Notes under the pieces: model-generated
Told to the model about the DNA's origin: nothing
The model's input: only the letters and a program-made list of their open reading frames with translations
Databases searched by the model: none
Part shown: piece after piece, positions 48,724 to 57,027 of the stretch
Numbering within the stretch: the first letter of the stretch is position 1
Layout of the letters: the number at the start of each line of letters is the position of its first letter
Program-made: the position numbers and the translations under genes
DNA from: Telmatospirillum sp.
GTDB taxonomy: Bacteria; Pseudomonadota; Alphaproteobacteria; Rhodospirillales; Magnetospirillaceae
DNA: 57,027 bases
Reading direction: 5' to 3'
NCBI GenBank assembly: GCA_031291415.1
Contig: JARLJB010000188.1
Coordinates: 1-57,027 of the forward strand

Positions 48724-50289
48724 GGCTTGCTCCTCTCGAATGAAAGCGCCCTGGCGGATGTCGGCGTCGCCACGCGATCTGTGCTGGATTTCTCCGTCGC
48801 GCACCCGATCCAGGTAGTCTTTGAAATAACTGATGGCCGACTGCTCGATATATTCGAGCGCATATTGGTCGACCGGCTCGATTCCGGCGGCCGACAGGCT
48901 GTCCTTTGGACAATGGCCGATCTTGGCGACCATCACCGCCGTGCAGTCATTGAGGGCCCGGATGATGGTGTCGATGCTGTCGTCCTCGCCATATCCCCCC
49001 TGGCAATAGAGATCGACCCGGCGATGGCCAACGAATTTGGCACCGGCCGTGCTGAGCTCGTAGATCTGGAACTCCTTGGCATGGCCGAAATGCTCGTTGA
49101 TGCGTCCGCCGCCCTTGGTGGCCACGGCCACCAGAATCTTGATATGGCTCCGCTCGCCGGCCAGCGTGGCCAGTTCAAGCGCCTTGGCCGCCGCCGTCGC
49201 CTGGCGTTCCTGCTCGACCGTCGCCTGATAGGCCCGGCGGGTTTCGGCGTCGTATTTGACGTCCATGCTCATGATCTTCTCGGTGGTGAATTCGGCGCTG
49301 CGGTCTTCCCCCAGGAGACCGACGGCGTCGGCCCGGCACTGGCGGCAATGGCGCATCATGTTCATCTCGCCTTCGCAGCTGTCCTGCAGCGCCTTCAGTT
49401 CCTGCGCGGTCGGGCCGCGCTGGCCGGAAAGCCCGAAGGCCGTGCCATGCTCAGGCGCCGAAATCAGCGGCATGATATTGTGAAGAAAGGCGCCGCGGGA
49501 TTTGACGGCCTTGTTCACCTCGACCAGATGCTGGTCGTTGACGCCTGGGATCATCACCGAGTTGACCTTGCAGAGGATGCCGCGCTCGGTCAGCATCTCC
49601 AGCCCCTGCAACTGACGCTCGGTAAGGATTTTCGCGGCTTCCTTGCCGACGTAGCGCTTGTGATTGAAGAACACCCAAGGATAGATCCCCTCGCCCACCT
49701 CGGGATCGATCATATTGATGGTGATGGTCACATGGTCGACGTTGAACGCCTTGATGGTGTCGACGTGATCGGGCAAGGCCAGCCCGTTGGTCGATAGGCA
49801 GAGCTTGATGTCGGGGGCAACCTCGGAGATCAGCTCGAAGGTCTTGAAGGTCTTGCCGGGATTGGCCAGCGGGTCGCCCGGGCCGGCGATGCCCAGGACC
49901 GTCATTTGCGGGATGGTCGAGGCCACCGCCAGCACCTTCTTGGCCGCCTGCTCCGGGGTGAGTTTCTCGCTGACGACGCCCGGTCGGGACTCGTTGGCGC
50001 AGTCATATTTGCGATTGCAGTAATTGCATTGAATGTTACAGGCCGGCGCCACCGCCACATGCATCCTGGCGTAATGGTGATGCGCCTCTTCGCTGTAACA
50101 GGGGTGGTTCTTCACCTTCTCCCAGATTTCCGGAGGCAGGTCGCCCTGGCCGGCGGACGATCCGCAACTCGACTTGCCGCTGCCGCCCTCGGTACCGCAA
50201 CCCTTGTGATCGGCAATCGTCCGCATCAATGCGTCGAGAGGGTTGGCTTGTGCTCCGACGCTGCTCGAATGCTCTGCTGACTGTTGCAT
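48397..50289 (-). CDS. nifB: NifB fused to a HesB/IscA-like domain
   Basis: A 630-residue product. Residues about 75-330 are the radical-SAM domain with C84, C88, C91 (CNIQCNYC). Cysteines for the auxiliary clusters and a NifX/NafY-like domain ([19 protein letters not shown]) follow to about 520. NifB makes NifB-co, the core of FeMo-co. No stop codon separates this from a 108-residue HesB/IscA-like domain, so the frame runs on as a fusion. AGGA lies 7 nt before the chosen ATG (MQQSAEHSS). Whether the fusion is real or a lost stop needs checking, as an independent start for the second part exists. Confidence 0.93.
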   Translation of the reverse strand: MQQSAEHSSSVGAQANPLDALMRTIADHKGCGTEGGSGKSSCGSSAGQGDLPPEIWEKVKNHPCYSEEAHHHYARMHVAVAPACNIQCNYCNRKYDCANESRPGVVSEKLTPEQAAKKVLAVASTIPQMTVLGIAGPGDPLANPGKTFKTFELISEVAPDIKLCLSTNGLALPDHVDTIKAFNVDHVTITINMIDPEVGEGIYPWVFFNHKRYVGKEAAKILTERQLQGLEMLTERGILCKVNSVMIPGVNDQHLVEVNKAVKSRGAFLHNIMPLISAPEHGTAFGLSGQRGPTAQELKALQDSCEGEMNMMRHCRQCRADAVGLLGEDRSAEFTTEKIMSMDVKYDAETRRAYQATVEQERQATAAAKALELATLAGERSHIKILVAVATKGGGRINEHFGHAKEFQIYELSTAGAKFVGHRRVDLYCQGGYGEDDSIDTIIRALNDCTAVMVAKIGHCPKDSLSAAGIEPVDQYALEYIEQSAISYFKDYLDRVRDGEIQHRSRGDADIRQGAFIREEQAMNVCVTPAAEKFICRMQRLGGGPGAGLRLLVSPGGCSGLSSDFAVEGAPQPGDAVLEVGAAKLFLPAESRILLEGATIDFADTPTETGFVIIDPKGGGCSTERATASA

Positions 50290-50343
50290 GTCGAATCCTC
50301 GCTTGTCGCTCGGGGCCGGCGCGGCACCCACTGGAGGACCAAC

Positions 50344-50359
50344 TGCACGTCACATGCCA
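50344..50359 (-). promoter_or_regulatory. Sigma-54 promoter of nifB
   Basis: The minus strand reads TGGCATG-N4-GTGCA, with the invariant GG and GC exactly 10 nt apart, about 55 nt before the nifB start. No perfect TGT-N10-ACA NifA site was found between it and nifA. Confidence 0.6.
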
Positions 50360-50505
50360 GTTTTCTATCCTATTGTTTTAGCGGGAAAATTTGATTCACC
50401 CACCGAATTGAACGAACAAAACGGACAATCCTTCCGGAATGTCGTCCCTGTCGCTGCCCGATGATCGTCGGTTTTGGCCGGACAATTCCGACAAAGTCCC
50501 GCCCT

Positions 50506-52410
50506 CTACAGCTTGCGTAGCGGGATCTCGTGCTTCTGCAGGGCGTAGCCAACCTGCCGCGTCGTCAATCCAAGCATACGGGCGGCCTTGGCCTTCACCC
50601 AACCCGATGCCTCCATCACCTTGATCAGGTTCTCGCGTTCGGAAACCTGGGCGTCTTCGTCCGGCGATGACGGATCATCCTCGACCGGCCGGCCGGCCGG
50701 TGCAAAGCGCAATCGTTGCACGGGAATCTCGTATTTACGCAAAGCGTATCCGATCTGGCGCGGACTGATCCCCAGCAGACGGGCCGCCTTGGCCTTCACC
50801 CAGCCCGACGCCTCCAAGGCCTCGATCAGATTTTTCCGCTCATCCGTTTCGTCGGCATAGGGGCCGCGACGCCACACCGGGGCCGGCAGGTCGGCTCTGG
50901 GCGGCTTCTCGACATGCGGATGGGACCGACCCGCCGGCTCGGCACTCCGACCGACCGAAGGCTGTCCCAGCACCGGCAAAGGCGTAAAGCCGGGTCGCGC
51001 CGCTGTCTCCTCAGGCCGGCCTTTCCACAGGATCGCCGACAGACAGACGTCGTTGCGGCAGGCGAAGTCGAATTCACCGATCCGCTGGCCTTGCGCGAAG
51101 GTCGCGGTACGGCGGACGCAGTTTTCCAATTCCCGCACATTGCCGGGAAAATGACACGAGGTCAGCACCGCCAATCCGGCCTTTTCCAACGTCAGGGCAA
51201 CGCCGTTCTCGGCATTGAAGCGGCTGAGGAATTCGTTGGCCAGCAAAGGCACGTCGCCGGGACGCTCGCGCAATGGCGGAAGCGTCAGATTGACGACGGC
51301 AATGCGATAATAGAGATCGGCCCGGAAGGTTCCCTTCGCCACCATCTCGACCAGATTGCGATTGGTGGCGCAGACCAGACGAACATCGACCTTGAGCGTC
51401 TTGCTGCCGCCGACCCGCTCGAACTCACCTTCCTGCAGCACGCGGAGCAGCTTGCTCTGAAAGGCTGGAGAGATCTCTCCGATCTCGTCGAGGAACAGCG
51501 TTCCGCCGTCGGCCAGTTCGAATCGTCCTTTGCGCTGGGCGGCCGCCCCGGTAAACGCCCCCTTTTCGTGGCCGAACAATTCCGATTCCAGCACGCCCTC
51601 CGGCAGCACGGCGCAATTGAGTTTGATGAAGGCTCCCCCCTTGCGGCGCGACAGATCGTGGATGGCCCGGGCGAACAGTTCCTTGCCGGTTCCCGACTCG
51701 CCATAAAGCAGAACCGTCGAATTGGTCTTGGCGACGATGCCCGCCTTGTCGAGAACGTTGCGAATGGCCGGACTGTCGCCGACGATTCCTTTGACCTGCG
51801 CGGTGTCGCCCGGGTTCTTCGTGTCCGACAGTGCCTTGGCCAACCGATGCTGTTCAAGGATCAGACGATCGCGATCGCGATCGACGACGGCATGCAATTG
51901 CGCCGACTGGCCGATCAGATTGGCGATCATCGTCAGGAACCGGACATCCTCATCGAGCCAGAATTGCGACTGGCTGTCGCCGACCCGATCGATGGTCAGA
52001 GTCCCCGTGACCTGGTCGTCGCTCTTGATCGGCACGCCGATGAACGAACAGATGCTGCCGTCGACCGTCTGTTCGGCCAACGGCCAATCGGAGAAAAGCG
52101 CATCGTCGGCCACATTGCGAATGACCAGCGCCATTCGGGTCGCGACGATGCGGCCGATGGCGCGCTCCGGCACATAGGCGGCGAAGAGATGTGCCGACGT
52201 CTCGCGCCATCCCGATCCGATCACGGTTTTCGGCGATCCGTCCGGATTGAGGAACGCCACCAGACCATGGCGCATGTCGAGAAAGCTCGACAACAGCGAT
52301 AGAACACCGGCCAGCTTGGCCTCCAGACGGGCCGGCGACGAGAGCAATTTCGAAATCTCGTAGACGCCGCTCAGAGCCAGCTTATCGCGCTGCGTTGCGA
52401 CTCCCGCCAT
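50506..52410 (-). CDS. nifA: NifA with two C-terminal DNA-binding domains
   Basis: A 634-residue sigma-54 activator. The start MAGVATQRDK is chosen for the GGAGGGCGG upstream. An N-terminal GAF domain (about 20-170) is followed by an AAA+ domain with Walker A GESGTGKE (237-244) and GAFTGA (284-289). The O2-sensing cysteine set C418-x11-C430-x19-C450-x4-C455 is intact. The Fis-type helix-turn-helix occurs twice (527-567 and 594-634), 28 of 41 residues identical, joined by a 26-residue acidic linker. It activates nif promoters under low O2. Confidence 0.95.
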   Translation of the reverse strand: MAGVATQRDKLALSGVYEISKLLSSPARLEAKLAGVLSLLSSFLDMRHGLVAFLNPDGSPKTVIGSGWRETSAHLFAAYVPERAIGRIVATRMALVIRNVADDALFSDWPLAEQTVDGSICSFIGVPIKSDDQVTGTLTIDRVGDSQSQFWLDEDVRFLTMIANLIGQSAQLHAVVDRDRDRLILEQHRLAKALSDTKNPGDTAQVKGIVGDSPAIRNVLDKAGIVAKTNSTVLLYGESGTGKELFARAIHDLSRRKGGAFIKLNCAVLPEGVLESELFGHEKGAFTGAAAQRKGRFELADGGTLFLDEIGEISPAFQSKLLRVLQEGEFERVGGSKTLKVDVRLVCATNRNLVEMVAKGTFRADLYYRIAVVNLTLPPLRERPGDVPLLANEFLSRFNAENGVALTLEKAGLAVLTSCHFPGNVRELENCVRRTATFAQGQRIGEFDFACRNDVCLSAILWKGRPEETAARPGFTPLPVLGQPSVGRSAEPAGRSHPHVEKPPRADLPAPVWRRGPYADETDERKNLIEALEASGWVKAKAARLLGISPRQIGYALRKYEIPVQRLRFAPAGRPVEDDPSSPDEDAQVSERENLIKVMEASGWVKAKAARMLGLTTRQVGYALQKHEIPLRKL

Positions 52411-52490
52411 CACCGCCCTCCACTCCTGGTTGGCTCGACGCCAATGATCATCGGTATCCGCTGGTGGCGCCGGTATCGACCCCGCCGGAA

Positions 52491-52506
52491 TGTCGGAATG
52501 CCGACA
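52491..52506. promoter_or_regulatory. NifA upstream activator site (distal)
   Basis: TGTCGGAATGCCGACA matches TGT-N10-ACA exactly. It lies between nifA and the iscA-nifUS promoter. Confidence 0.6.
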
Positions 52507-52530
52507 GCGAACTCCCAACAAACGAAACAA

Positions 52531-52546
52531 TGCAATTTCTACGCCG
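52531..52546 (-). promoter_or_regulatory. Possible sigma-54 promoter of nifA
   Basis: The minus strand reads CGGCGTA-N4-TTGCA, keeping GG-N10-GC but with weak flanks. It would start transcription about 110 nt before nifA. Confidence 0.35.
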
Positions 52547-52589
52547 CACCGCAAAATCGAGGGAACCCGCCGCACTCGCAATCGTTGCT

Positions 52590-52606
52590 TTGTCATGGAT
52601 CAAACA
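52590..52606. promoter_or_regulatory. Proximal NifA site overlapping an FNR/FixK-like box
   Basis: TGTCATGGATCAAACA is a perfect TGT-N10-ACA site about 70 nt upstream of the -24 element. TTGTCATGGATCAA, shifted by 1 nt, keeps TTG-N8-CAA and most of TTGAT-N4-ATCAA, so an FNR-type regulator may also bind. Confidence 0.6.
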
Positions 52607-52656
52607 AGATGAAAGCAACCCGACAAAGCAAACAGTGGATTCACGAATTTCAATTA

Positions 52657-52669
52657 ATTCAATTAGTTA
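52657..52669 (+). promoter_or_regulatory. IHF-like site
   Basis: ATTCAATTAGTTA matches WATCAANNNNTTR with one mismatch, in an AT-rich tract between the NifA site and the -24 element, where IHF normally bends nif promoters. Confidence 0.4.
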
Positions 52670-52674
52670 TTAAA

Positions 52675-52690
52675 TGGCACGACCTTTGCT
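52675..52690 (+). promoter_or_regulatory. Sigma-54 promoter of iscA-nifU-nifS-cysE-fixA
   Basis: TGGCACG-N4-TTGCT is a full consensus -24/-12 element, 42 nt before the first gene of the rightward operon. Confidence 0.9.
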
Positions 52691-52732
52691 TTACGGTCAT
52701 TACATCTCGCAACTGCAACAATGAGGCGAACA

Positions 52733-53053
52733 ATGATCCAACTGACCGAGGGCGCCATCAACGCGGTCCGCTCCGCCATCTCGGGATCACCGGAACCGGT
52801 CGAGGGATTGCGCATCGCTGTCGAGACCGGTGGCTGCGCCGGATACAAATATGTCATGGGGCTGGTCGCCGAAGCGCTGCCCGATGACATCGCCCTCGAC
52901 CACGACGGGGTCAAGATCTTCGTCGATCCGGTCAGCGAACCTTACCTCGCCGGAACCACCGTCGATTTCGTGGTGGCCGTCGCAGGGTCGGGTTTCACCT
53001 TCGACAATCCCAATGCCGCGTCGAGCTGTTCTTGCGGCAAGTCGTTCGGCTGA
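52733..53053 (+). CDS. nif-type IscA/HesB iron-sulfur assembly protein
   Basis: A 106-residue protein starting [13 protein letters not shown], with GAGGCG upstream. The three expected cysteines are present: [10 protein letters not shown] and the terminal SSCSCGKSF. It accepts or carries Fe or Fe-S clusters alongside NifU. First gene after the sigma-54 promoter and 19 nt before nifU. Confidence 0.9.
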   Translation: MIQLTEGAINAVRSAISGSPEPVEGLRIAVETGGCAGYKYVMGLVAEALPDDIALDHDGVKIFVDPVSEPYLAGTTVDFVVAVAGSGFTFDNPNAASSCSCGKSFG

Positions 53054-53072
53054 GCAGAGGCGGGAGGTTTCC

Positions 53073-53981
53073 ATGTGGGAATACAGCGACAAGGTCAAAG
53101 AATACTTCTTCAACCCGAAGAACGCCGGTGTCCTGGCCGAGGCGACCGCCGTCGGCGAAGTGGGGGCCATGTCCTGCGGCGACGCCCTCAGGCTGCAGTT
53201 GAAGATCGATGCGGCGACCGAGGTGATCACCGATGCCCGTTTCCAGACCTTCGGCTGCGGCTCGGCCATCGCCTCATCCTCGGCGCTGACCGAACTGATC
53301 ATCGGCAAGACTTTGGCCGATGCCATGCGGATCACCAACCAGGACATCGCCGATTTTCTGGGGGGATTGCCTCCCGAGAAGATGCATTGCTCGGTCATGG
53401 GCTATGAGGCGCTGCGCGCCGCCGTCGCCAACTACCGGGGCGAAGCCTGGGAGGACGACCACGAAGACGGCGCCTTGGTCTGCAAATGCTTCGGCATTGA
53501 TGAAGGAATGATCGATCGGGCGATCCGCATGAACAGCCTGACCACCGTCGAACAGGTCGCCCACTACACGAAAGTCACCGGAAGCTGCGGCACCTGCGCC
53601 GAACGGGTCGAAGAGGTGCTGACCCGGGTCAATCGGGCGATGGTCGACGAGGGGTTGCTCAAGGCCGCCGAGGCGTTCGATCCGGCAGCCTCCGCCCGCA
53701 TCGTCCCGCGGAGCAAGCCCGTCGCGGCGCCGGCAAAACTGACGACGCTGCAGCGTCTGCGGCAGATCGAGCAGGCGATCGAGGAGATCCGCCCCACCTT
53801 GCGCCGCGATGGCGGCGACTGCGAACTGATCGACATCGAGGGCGACACCGTTTCGGTCAAGCTGACCGGCGCCTGCATGGGTTGCCAGATGGCCAGCCTC
53901 ACCGTCGAGGGAATTCAGCAACGCCTGATCGAAAAACTGGGCCGCCCCTTGCGGGTCATTCCGCTGTCGGCGGGTCACTAA
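53073..53981 (+). CDS. nifU: Fe-S scaffold protein NifU
   Basis: A 302-residue three-domain scaffold. The N-terminal IscU-like domain ([19 protein letters not shown]) has cysteines in [17 protein letters not shown] and MHCSVMG. The central permanent [2Fe-2S] domain has VCKCFG and GSCGTC. The C-terminal Nfu domain has GACMGCQMA. It builds clusters with sulfur from NifS for nitrogenase. GGAGG before the ATG. Confidence 0.98.
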   Translation: MWEYSDKVKEYFFNPKNAGVLAEATAVGEVGAMSCGDALRLQLKIDAATEVITDARFQTFGCGSAIASSSALTELIIGKTLADAMRITNQDIADFLGGLPPEKMHCSVMGYEALRAAVANYRGEAWEDDHEDGALVCKCFGIDEGMIDRAIRMNSLTTVEQVAHYTKVTGSCGTCAERVEEVLTRVNRAMVDEGLLKAAEAFDPAASARIVPRSKPVAAPAKLTTLQRLRQIEQAIEEIRPTLRRDGGDCELIDIEGDTVSVKLTGACMGCQMASLTVEGIQQRLIEKLGRPLRVIPLSAGH

Positions 53982-54001
53982 AGCAACGAAGGAGACATGC
54001 C

Positions 54002-55204
54002 ATGCGGCCGGTTTATCTCGACAACAACGCCACGACACGCGTCGATCCCGTGGTCGTGGAGAGCATGCTGCCGTTCTTCACCGAGCATTTCGGCAACGCC
54101 TCGTCGATGCATGCCTTCGGCTCGGCGGTCGGCGGCGCCGTGAAGGCTGCCCGCCAGCAGATCCAGTCGCTGCTGGGCGCCGAATTCGACCACGAGGTCA
54201 TCTTCACCTCCGGCGGAACCGAATCCGACAACGCGGCGATCCTGTCGGCCCTGGAAACCCAAAGCGGCCGTGACGAAATCGTCACCAGCATGGTGGAGCA
54301 TCCCGCCATCCTGTCACTCTGCGAACATCTGGAGCGGACCCGCGGCGTCCGCGTCCATCGGATCCCGGTGGATTCGCGGGGGTGTCTCGACATCGACGCC
54401 TATCGCCGCGCTCTGTCGGGACGAACCGCGATTGCCACCGTGATGTGGGCCAACAATGAGACCGGGACGCTGTTCCCGGTCGAGACCCTGGCGGAACTGG
54501 CCCATGAGGCCGGCGCTCTGTTCCATACCGACGCGGTTCAGGCGGTTGGCAAAATCCCGATGACGCTGGCCGAAACCGACATCGACATGCTGTCGCTGTC
54601 GGGACACAAGCTGCATGGTCCGAAAGGCGTCGGCGCCCTCTATGTCCGCCGCGGCATCCGCTTCCGGCCCTTCGTTCGCGGCGGTCATCAGGAACGCGGC
54701 CGCCGGGCTGGAACGGAGAACGTCCCGGCCATCGTCGGCCTGGGAAAGGCTGCCGAACTGGCCGCCCTGTCGATGAATGACGAGGTGACGCGGGTCAAGG
54801 CCCTGCGTGACCGTCTGGAAGCGGGAATTCTGCAAAGCGTCGGCAGCTGTTTCGTTACCGGCGACGCCGACAACCGGCTGCCCAACACCACCAACGTCGC
54901 CTTCGAATGCATCGAGGGGGAGGGCATTCTGCTGATGCTGAACAAGGAAGGGATCGCCGCCTCGTCCGGCTCGGCCTGCACCTCGGGATCGCTGGAACCG
55001 TCGCATGTGCTGCGCGCCATGAACATTCCCTACACCGCCGCGCATGGCGCCATCCGCTTTTCCTTCTCGCGTGAGAACGGCCCCGAGGACGTCGATCGCG
55101 TTCTCGACGTCCTGCCGGGCGTCATCGCCAACCTGCGCGCCATGTCGCCCTTCTGGCAAGGCGACGGACAGCCGCCGACCGCCTTCAACCCGACCTACGC
55201 GTGA
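54002..55204 (+). CDS. nifS: Cysteine desulfurase NifS
   Basis: A 400-residue PLP enzyme that mobilises sulfur from cysteine for NifU. The PLP lysine is in [13 protein letters not shown], the catalytic cysteine in [17 protein letters not shown], with the [10 protein letters not shown] segment between domains. AAGGAGA precedes the ATG. The stop overlaps an in-frame GTG of the next gene. Together with nifU and cysE it forms the nif sulfur supply. Confidence 0.98.
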   Translation: MRPVYLDNNATTRVDPVVVESMLPFFTEHFGNASSMHAFGSAVGGAVKAARQQIQSLLGAEFDHEVIFTSGGTESDNAAILSALETQSGRDEIVTSMVEHPAILSLCEHLERTRGVRVHRIPVDSRGCLDIDAYRRALSGRTAIATVMWANNETGTLFPVETLAELAHEAGALFHTDAVQAVGKIPMTLAETDIDMLSLSGHKLHGPKGVGALYVRRGIRFRPFVRGGHQERGRRAGTENVPAIVGLGKAAELAALSMNDEVTRVKALRDRLEAGILQSVGSCFVTGDADNRLPNTTNVAFECIEGEGILLMLNKEGIAASSGSACTSGSLEPSHVLRAMNIPYTAAHGAIRFSFSRENGPEDVDRVLDVLPGVIANLRAMSPFWQGDGQPPTAFNPTYA

Positions 55205-55218
55205 CCCGAAGGATGGAA

Positions 55219-55995
55219 ATGCCGATGACCTCCTATTCCATACCGCCCGTCATTGCCAACGACCTGCTTCTCTGTCCGCAGGAACCGGGCCTGATCGCCC
55301 TGATCCGCGCCGACGTCGCCTGCGTCAAGGCGCGCGACCCGGCCGCCCGGTCGACACTGGAAATACTGCTGACCTATCCCGGCGTCCATGCGGTCATCTT
55401 TCACCGCCTGTCGCACCTGCTGTGGCGCCGTCATCTGCGGTTCGCGGCGCGCGTCCTGTCCTGGCTCGGCCGCTTGCTGACCAATGTCGACATTCATCCG
55501 GGTGCGACCATCGGCCGGCGTTTCTTCATCGACCACGGGGCTGGCGTGGTGATCGGTGAAACGGCGGAGATCGGCGACGACGTCACCCTTTACCACGGGG
55601 TCACGCTGGGCGGCACCACCTGGTCGGGCGGCAAGCGCCATCCTACCCTCGAGGATGGCGTCCTGGTCGGCGCCGGCGCCAAGATCCTCGGCCCCATCAC
55701 TGTCGGCCGGGGCGCCAGGGTGGGTGCCAATTCCGTGGTCATCGCCGATGTCCCCCCCGACATGACCGTCATCGGCATTCCCGGCAAAGTCGTCAAGGAT
55801 CCGCGTCATCGCCGGCGCATCGACGGACGCATCGACCTTGAGCACCACCTGATTCCCGATCCGGTCGGCGATGCCATCGCCGTCCTGCTCGACCGTATCG
55901 ATTTTCTGGAAGCGCGCGTCAACCACATGCAGGGAAAGCTGCGTGGGCATCCCAATGCGCCCGAAAACGAACGGCCGGAAGGCATCGCGTCATGA
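55219..55995 (+). CDS. cysE: Serine O-acetyltransferase (NifP-type CysE)
   Basis: A 258-residue enzyme forming O-acetylserine for cysteine synthesis. The start MPMTSY is favoured by AAGG six nt upstream. A GTG at 55201 overlapping the nifS stop is an alternative. The helical N-terminus is followed by left-handed beta-helix repeats with [16 protein letters not shown] and the active-site YHGVTLGGT. In nif operons this isozyme (NifP) raises cysteine supply for NifS. Overlaps upstream sequence of fixA. Confidence 0.93.
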   Translation: MPMTSYSIPPVIANDLLLCPQEPGLIALIRADVACVKARDPAARSTLEILLTYPGVHAVIFHRLSHLLWRRHLRFAARVLSWLGRLLTNVDIHPGATIGRRFFIDHGAGVVIGETAEIGDDVTLYHGVTLGGTTWSGGKRHPTLEDGVLVGAGAKILGPITVGRGARVGANSVVIADVPPDMTVIGIPGKVVKDPRHRRRIDGRIDLEHHLIPDPVGDAIAVLLDRIDFLEARVNHMQGKLRGHPNAPENERPEGIAS

Positions 55996-56036
55996 TGCCC
56001 CGGGCCGCTATTCCTCACGCCAAGGAGACAGACAGG

Positions 56037-56891
56037 ATGCATATCGTCGTCTGCATCAAACAGGTTCCCGACAGCGCCCAGATCCGCGTGCATCCGGTGA
56101 CCAACACCATCATGCGCCAGGGTGTTCCCTCGATCATCAACCCCTATGACCTGTTTGCCCTGGAAGAGGCATTGAAGCTCCGCGACCAGTTCGACGCCAC
56201 CATCACCGTTCTCACCATGGGTCCGCCGATGGCCGAGGATACCATCCGCAAGGCGCTGACCTTGGGTGCCGACCGCGCCGTCCTGCTGACCGACCGTTGC
56301 TTTGCCGGGTCCGACACGCTGGCGACCAGCTTCGCTCTCGCCACCGCCATCGACAAGATCGGCGCCACCTGGGGAACGCCGCAGATCGTTTTCACCGGCA
56401 AGCAGACCATCGACGGCGATACGGCACAGGTTGGCCCGGGGATCGCCAAGCGCCTGAAATTCAACCAGCTGACCTATATCGCCAGCATCGACGCGCTCGA
56501 CCCCTCGAGCGGCGTCATCCGGGTGCAACGGCGGGCCGAAGGCGGTCTGCAGGTCCTTGAGAGCCGTCTGCCGGTGTTGATCACTATGCTCGAAGGTACC
56601 AACGAGCTGCGCCGCGGAAGCGTTGAAAACGCCTTGCGGGCCGCTCGCGCCGAGGTGATCCGCTGGGGTGCCGCCGAGGCCGGTGTCGAGGATCCGGGGA
56701 AATGCGGCCTGCGGGGCTCGCCGACCGTGGTCAAGCATGTCTTCGCCCCGAAACCGCGGACCGAAAAGGCCCAGATGATCGAGGTCGGCGGACGGACCCG
56801 TGAGGCCCTGGCCGAGGCGATCGTCGCCGAGATCTTCAGTCGCCAGCCGGCGATCGAAACCGATCTGCTCCGTCTGACGAACATCTCCTAG
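56037..56891 (+). CDS. fixA: Electron transfer flavoprotein beta-type subunit FixA
   Basis: A 284-residue ETF beta-family protein starting MHIVVCIKQVPDS, with AAGGAG 9 nt upstream. INPYDLFALEEALKL, LGADRAVLLTD and FTGKQTIDGDTAQVGPGIAK are family segments. FixABCX bifurcates electrons from NADH to quinone and a low-potential carrier for nitrogenase. fixB does not follow at the usual short distance within the window, so the operon may be interrupted. Confidence 0.93.
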   Translation: MHIVVCIKQVPDSAQIRVHPVTNTIMRQGVPSIINPYDLFALEEALKLRDQFDATITVLTMGPPMAEDTIRKALTLGADRAVLLTDRCFAGSDTLATSFALATAIDKIGATWGTPQIVFTGKQTIDGDTAQVGPGIAKRLKFNQLTYIASIDALDPSSGVIRVQRRAEGGLQVLESRLPVLITMLEGTNELRRGSVENALRAARAEVIRWGAAEAGVEDPGKCGLRGSPTVVKHVFAPKPRTEKAQMIEVGGRTREALAEAIVAEIFSRQPAIETDLLRLTNIS

Positions 56892-57027
56892 TACTACTGA
56901 GTCACAAAATTCCATAGATAGTGCAGATTTGTCTTAAGCTATCATGATGTGGTATAAATGCGAGATTCGCAAGTCAGCGCATGAGGGCAGAGATGTATCT
57001 TGCTACGGGCGGGGACAGTGAATCACG
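56892..57027. other. AT-rich sequence after fixA, possible insertion edge
   Basis: The last 136 nt are visibly AT-richer than the flanking genes, and I recognise no fixB start. The change begins at CTAG at the fixA stop, a common target of IS630-type elements. ATG at 56993 follows GAGGGCAG and opens a frame to the window edge, too short to identify. Confidence 0.35.

Noticed and set aside
52411-52596. N-terminal extension of NifA by 62 codons
   Set aside because: It would run across the putative nifA promoter and a NifA site and has no ribosome site. The internal ATG has one.

Overview
This window comes from a high-GC, nitrogen-fixing alphaproteobacterium, most likely in Rhodospirillales. 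The circularly permuted two-piece tmRNA gene, the O2-sensitive type of NifA and the protein families present support this. Genus-level placement cannot be made from sequence reading alone. The left edge cuts through the 3' end of an ISAzo13-like transposase gene. The right edge runs into AT-richer, gene-poor sequence just after fixA.

Layout. 1-8 kb: IS remnant, a phasin, a TonB-dependent receptor facing a secreted M16 zinc protease, a PEP-CTERM-tailed GDSL hydrolase, and a possible FlaG-like protein. 8-14 kb: tRNA-Lys(CTT) and the cell-shape operon mreBCD-mrdA-rodA. 14-20 kb: branched-chain amino-acid synthesis (ilvB-ilvH-ilvC, leuA). 19.7-23 kb: miaA, a DUF1015 protein, and serB. 23-26 kb: a divergent qorR/qorB-type redox pair and a succinate-semialdehyde dehydrogenase. 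26-31.3 kb: membrane and periplasmic proteostasis (degP, DUF2065, hflC, hflK) and the Fe-S carrier mrp. 31-36 kb: chemoreceptor, folA/thyA, hemerythrin, Mpo1-like protein. 36-45.6 kb: permuted ssrA immediately followed by sspB (the adaptor for tmRNA-tagged proteins), class I fumarase, a ribbon-helix-helix protein, a large AsmA protein, recQ, rsmB.

45.7-57 kb is a nif/fix region in two divergent blocks. Leftward: nifA, then nifB fused in frame to a HesB/IscA-like domain, two NifZ-family genes, DUF6129, a DegT-family protein lacking the PLP lysine, and a [2Fe-2S] ferredoxin. Rightward: iscA(nif)-nifU-nifS-cysE(nifP)-fixA, driven by a consensus sigma-54 promoter with NifA upstream sites and an IHF-like site. 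Together these genes supply sulfur and Fe-S clusters (CysE, NifS, NifU, IscA), assemble NifB-co (NifB), mature the MoFe protein (NifZ), deliver electrons (ferredoxin, FixA) and regulate the set (NifA). Structural genes nifHDK and the rest of fixBCX are not in the window.

The most unusual features are the NifB-IscA fusion, NifA with a tandemly duplicated DNA-binding domain, the lysine-less DegT protein in the nif operon, and two intergenic arrays of strong hairpins. None of these was checked against databases here.
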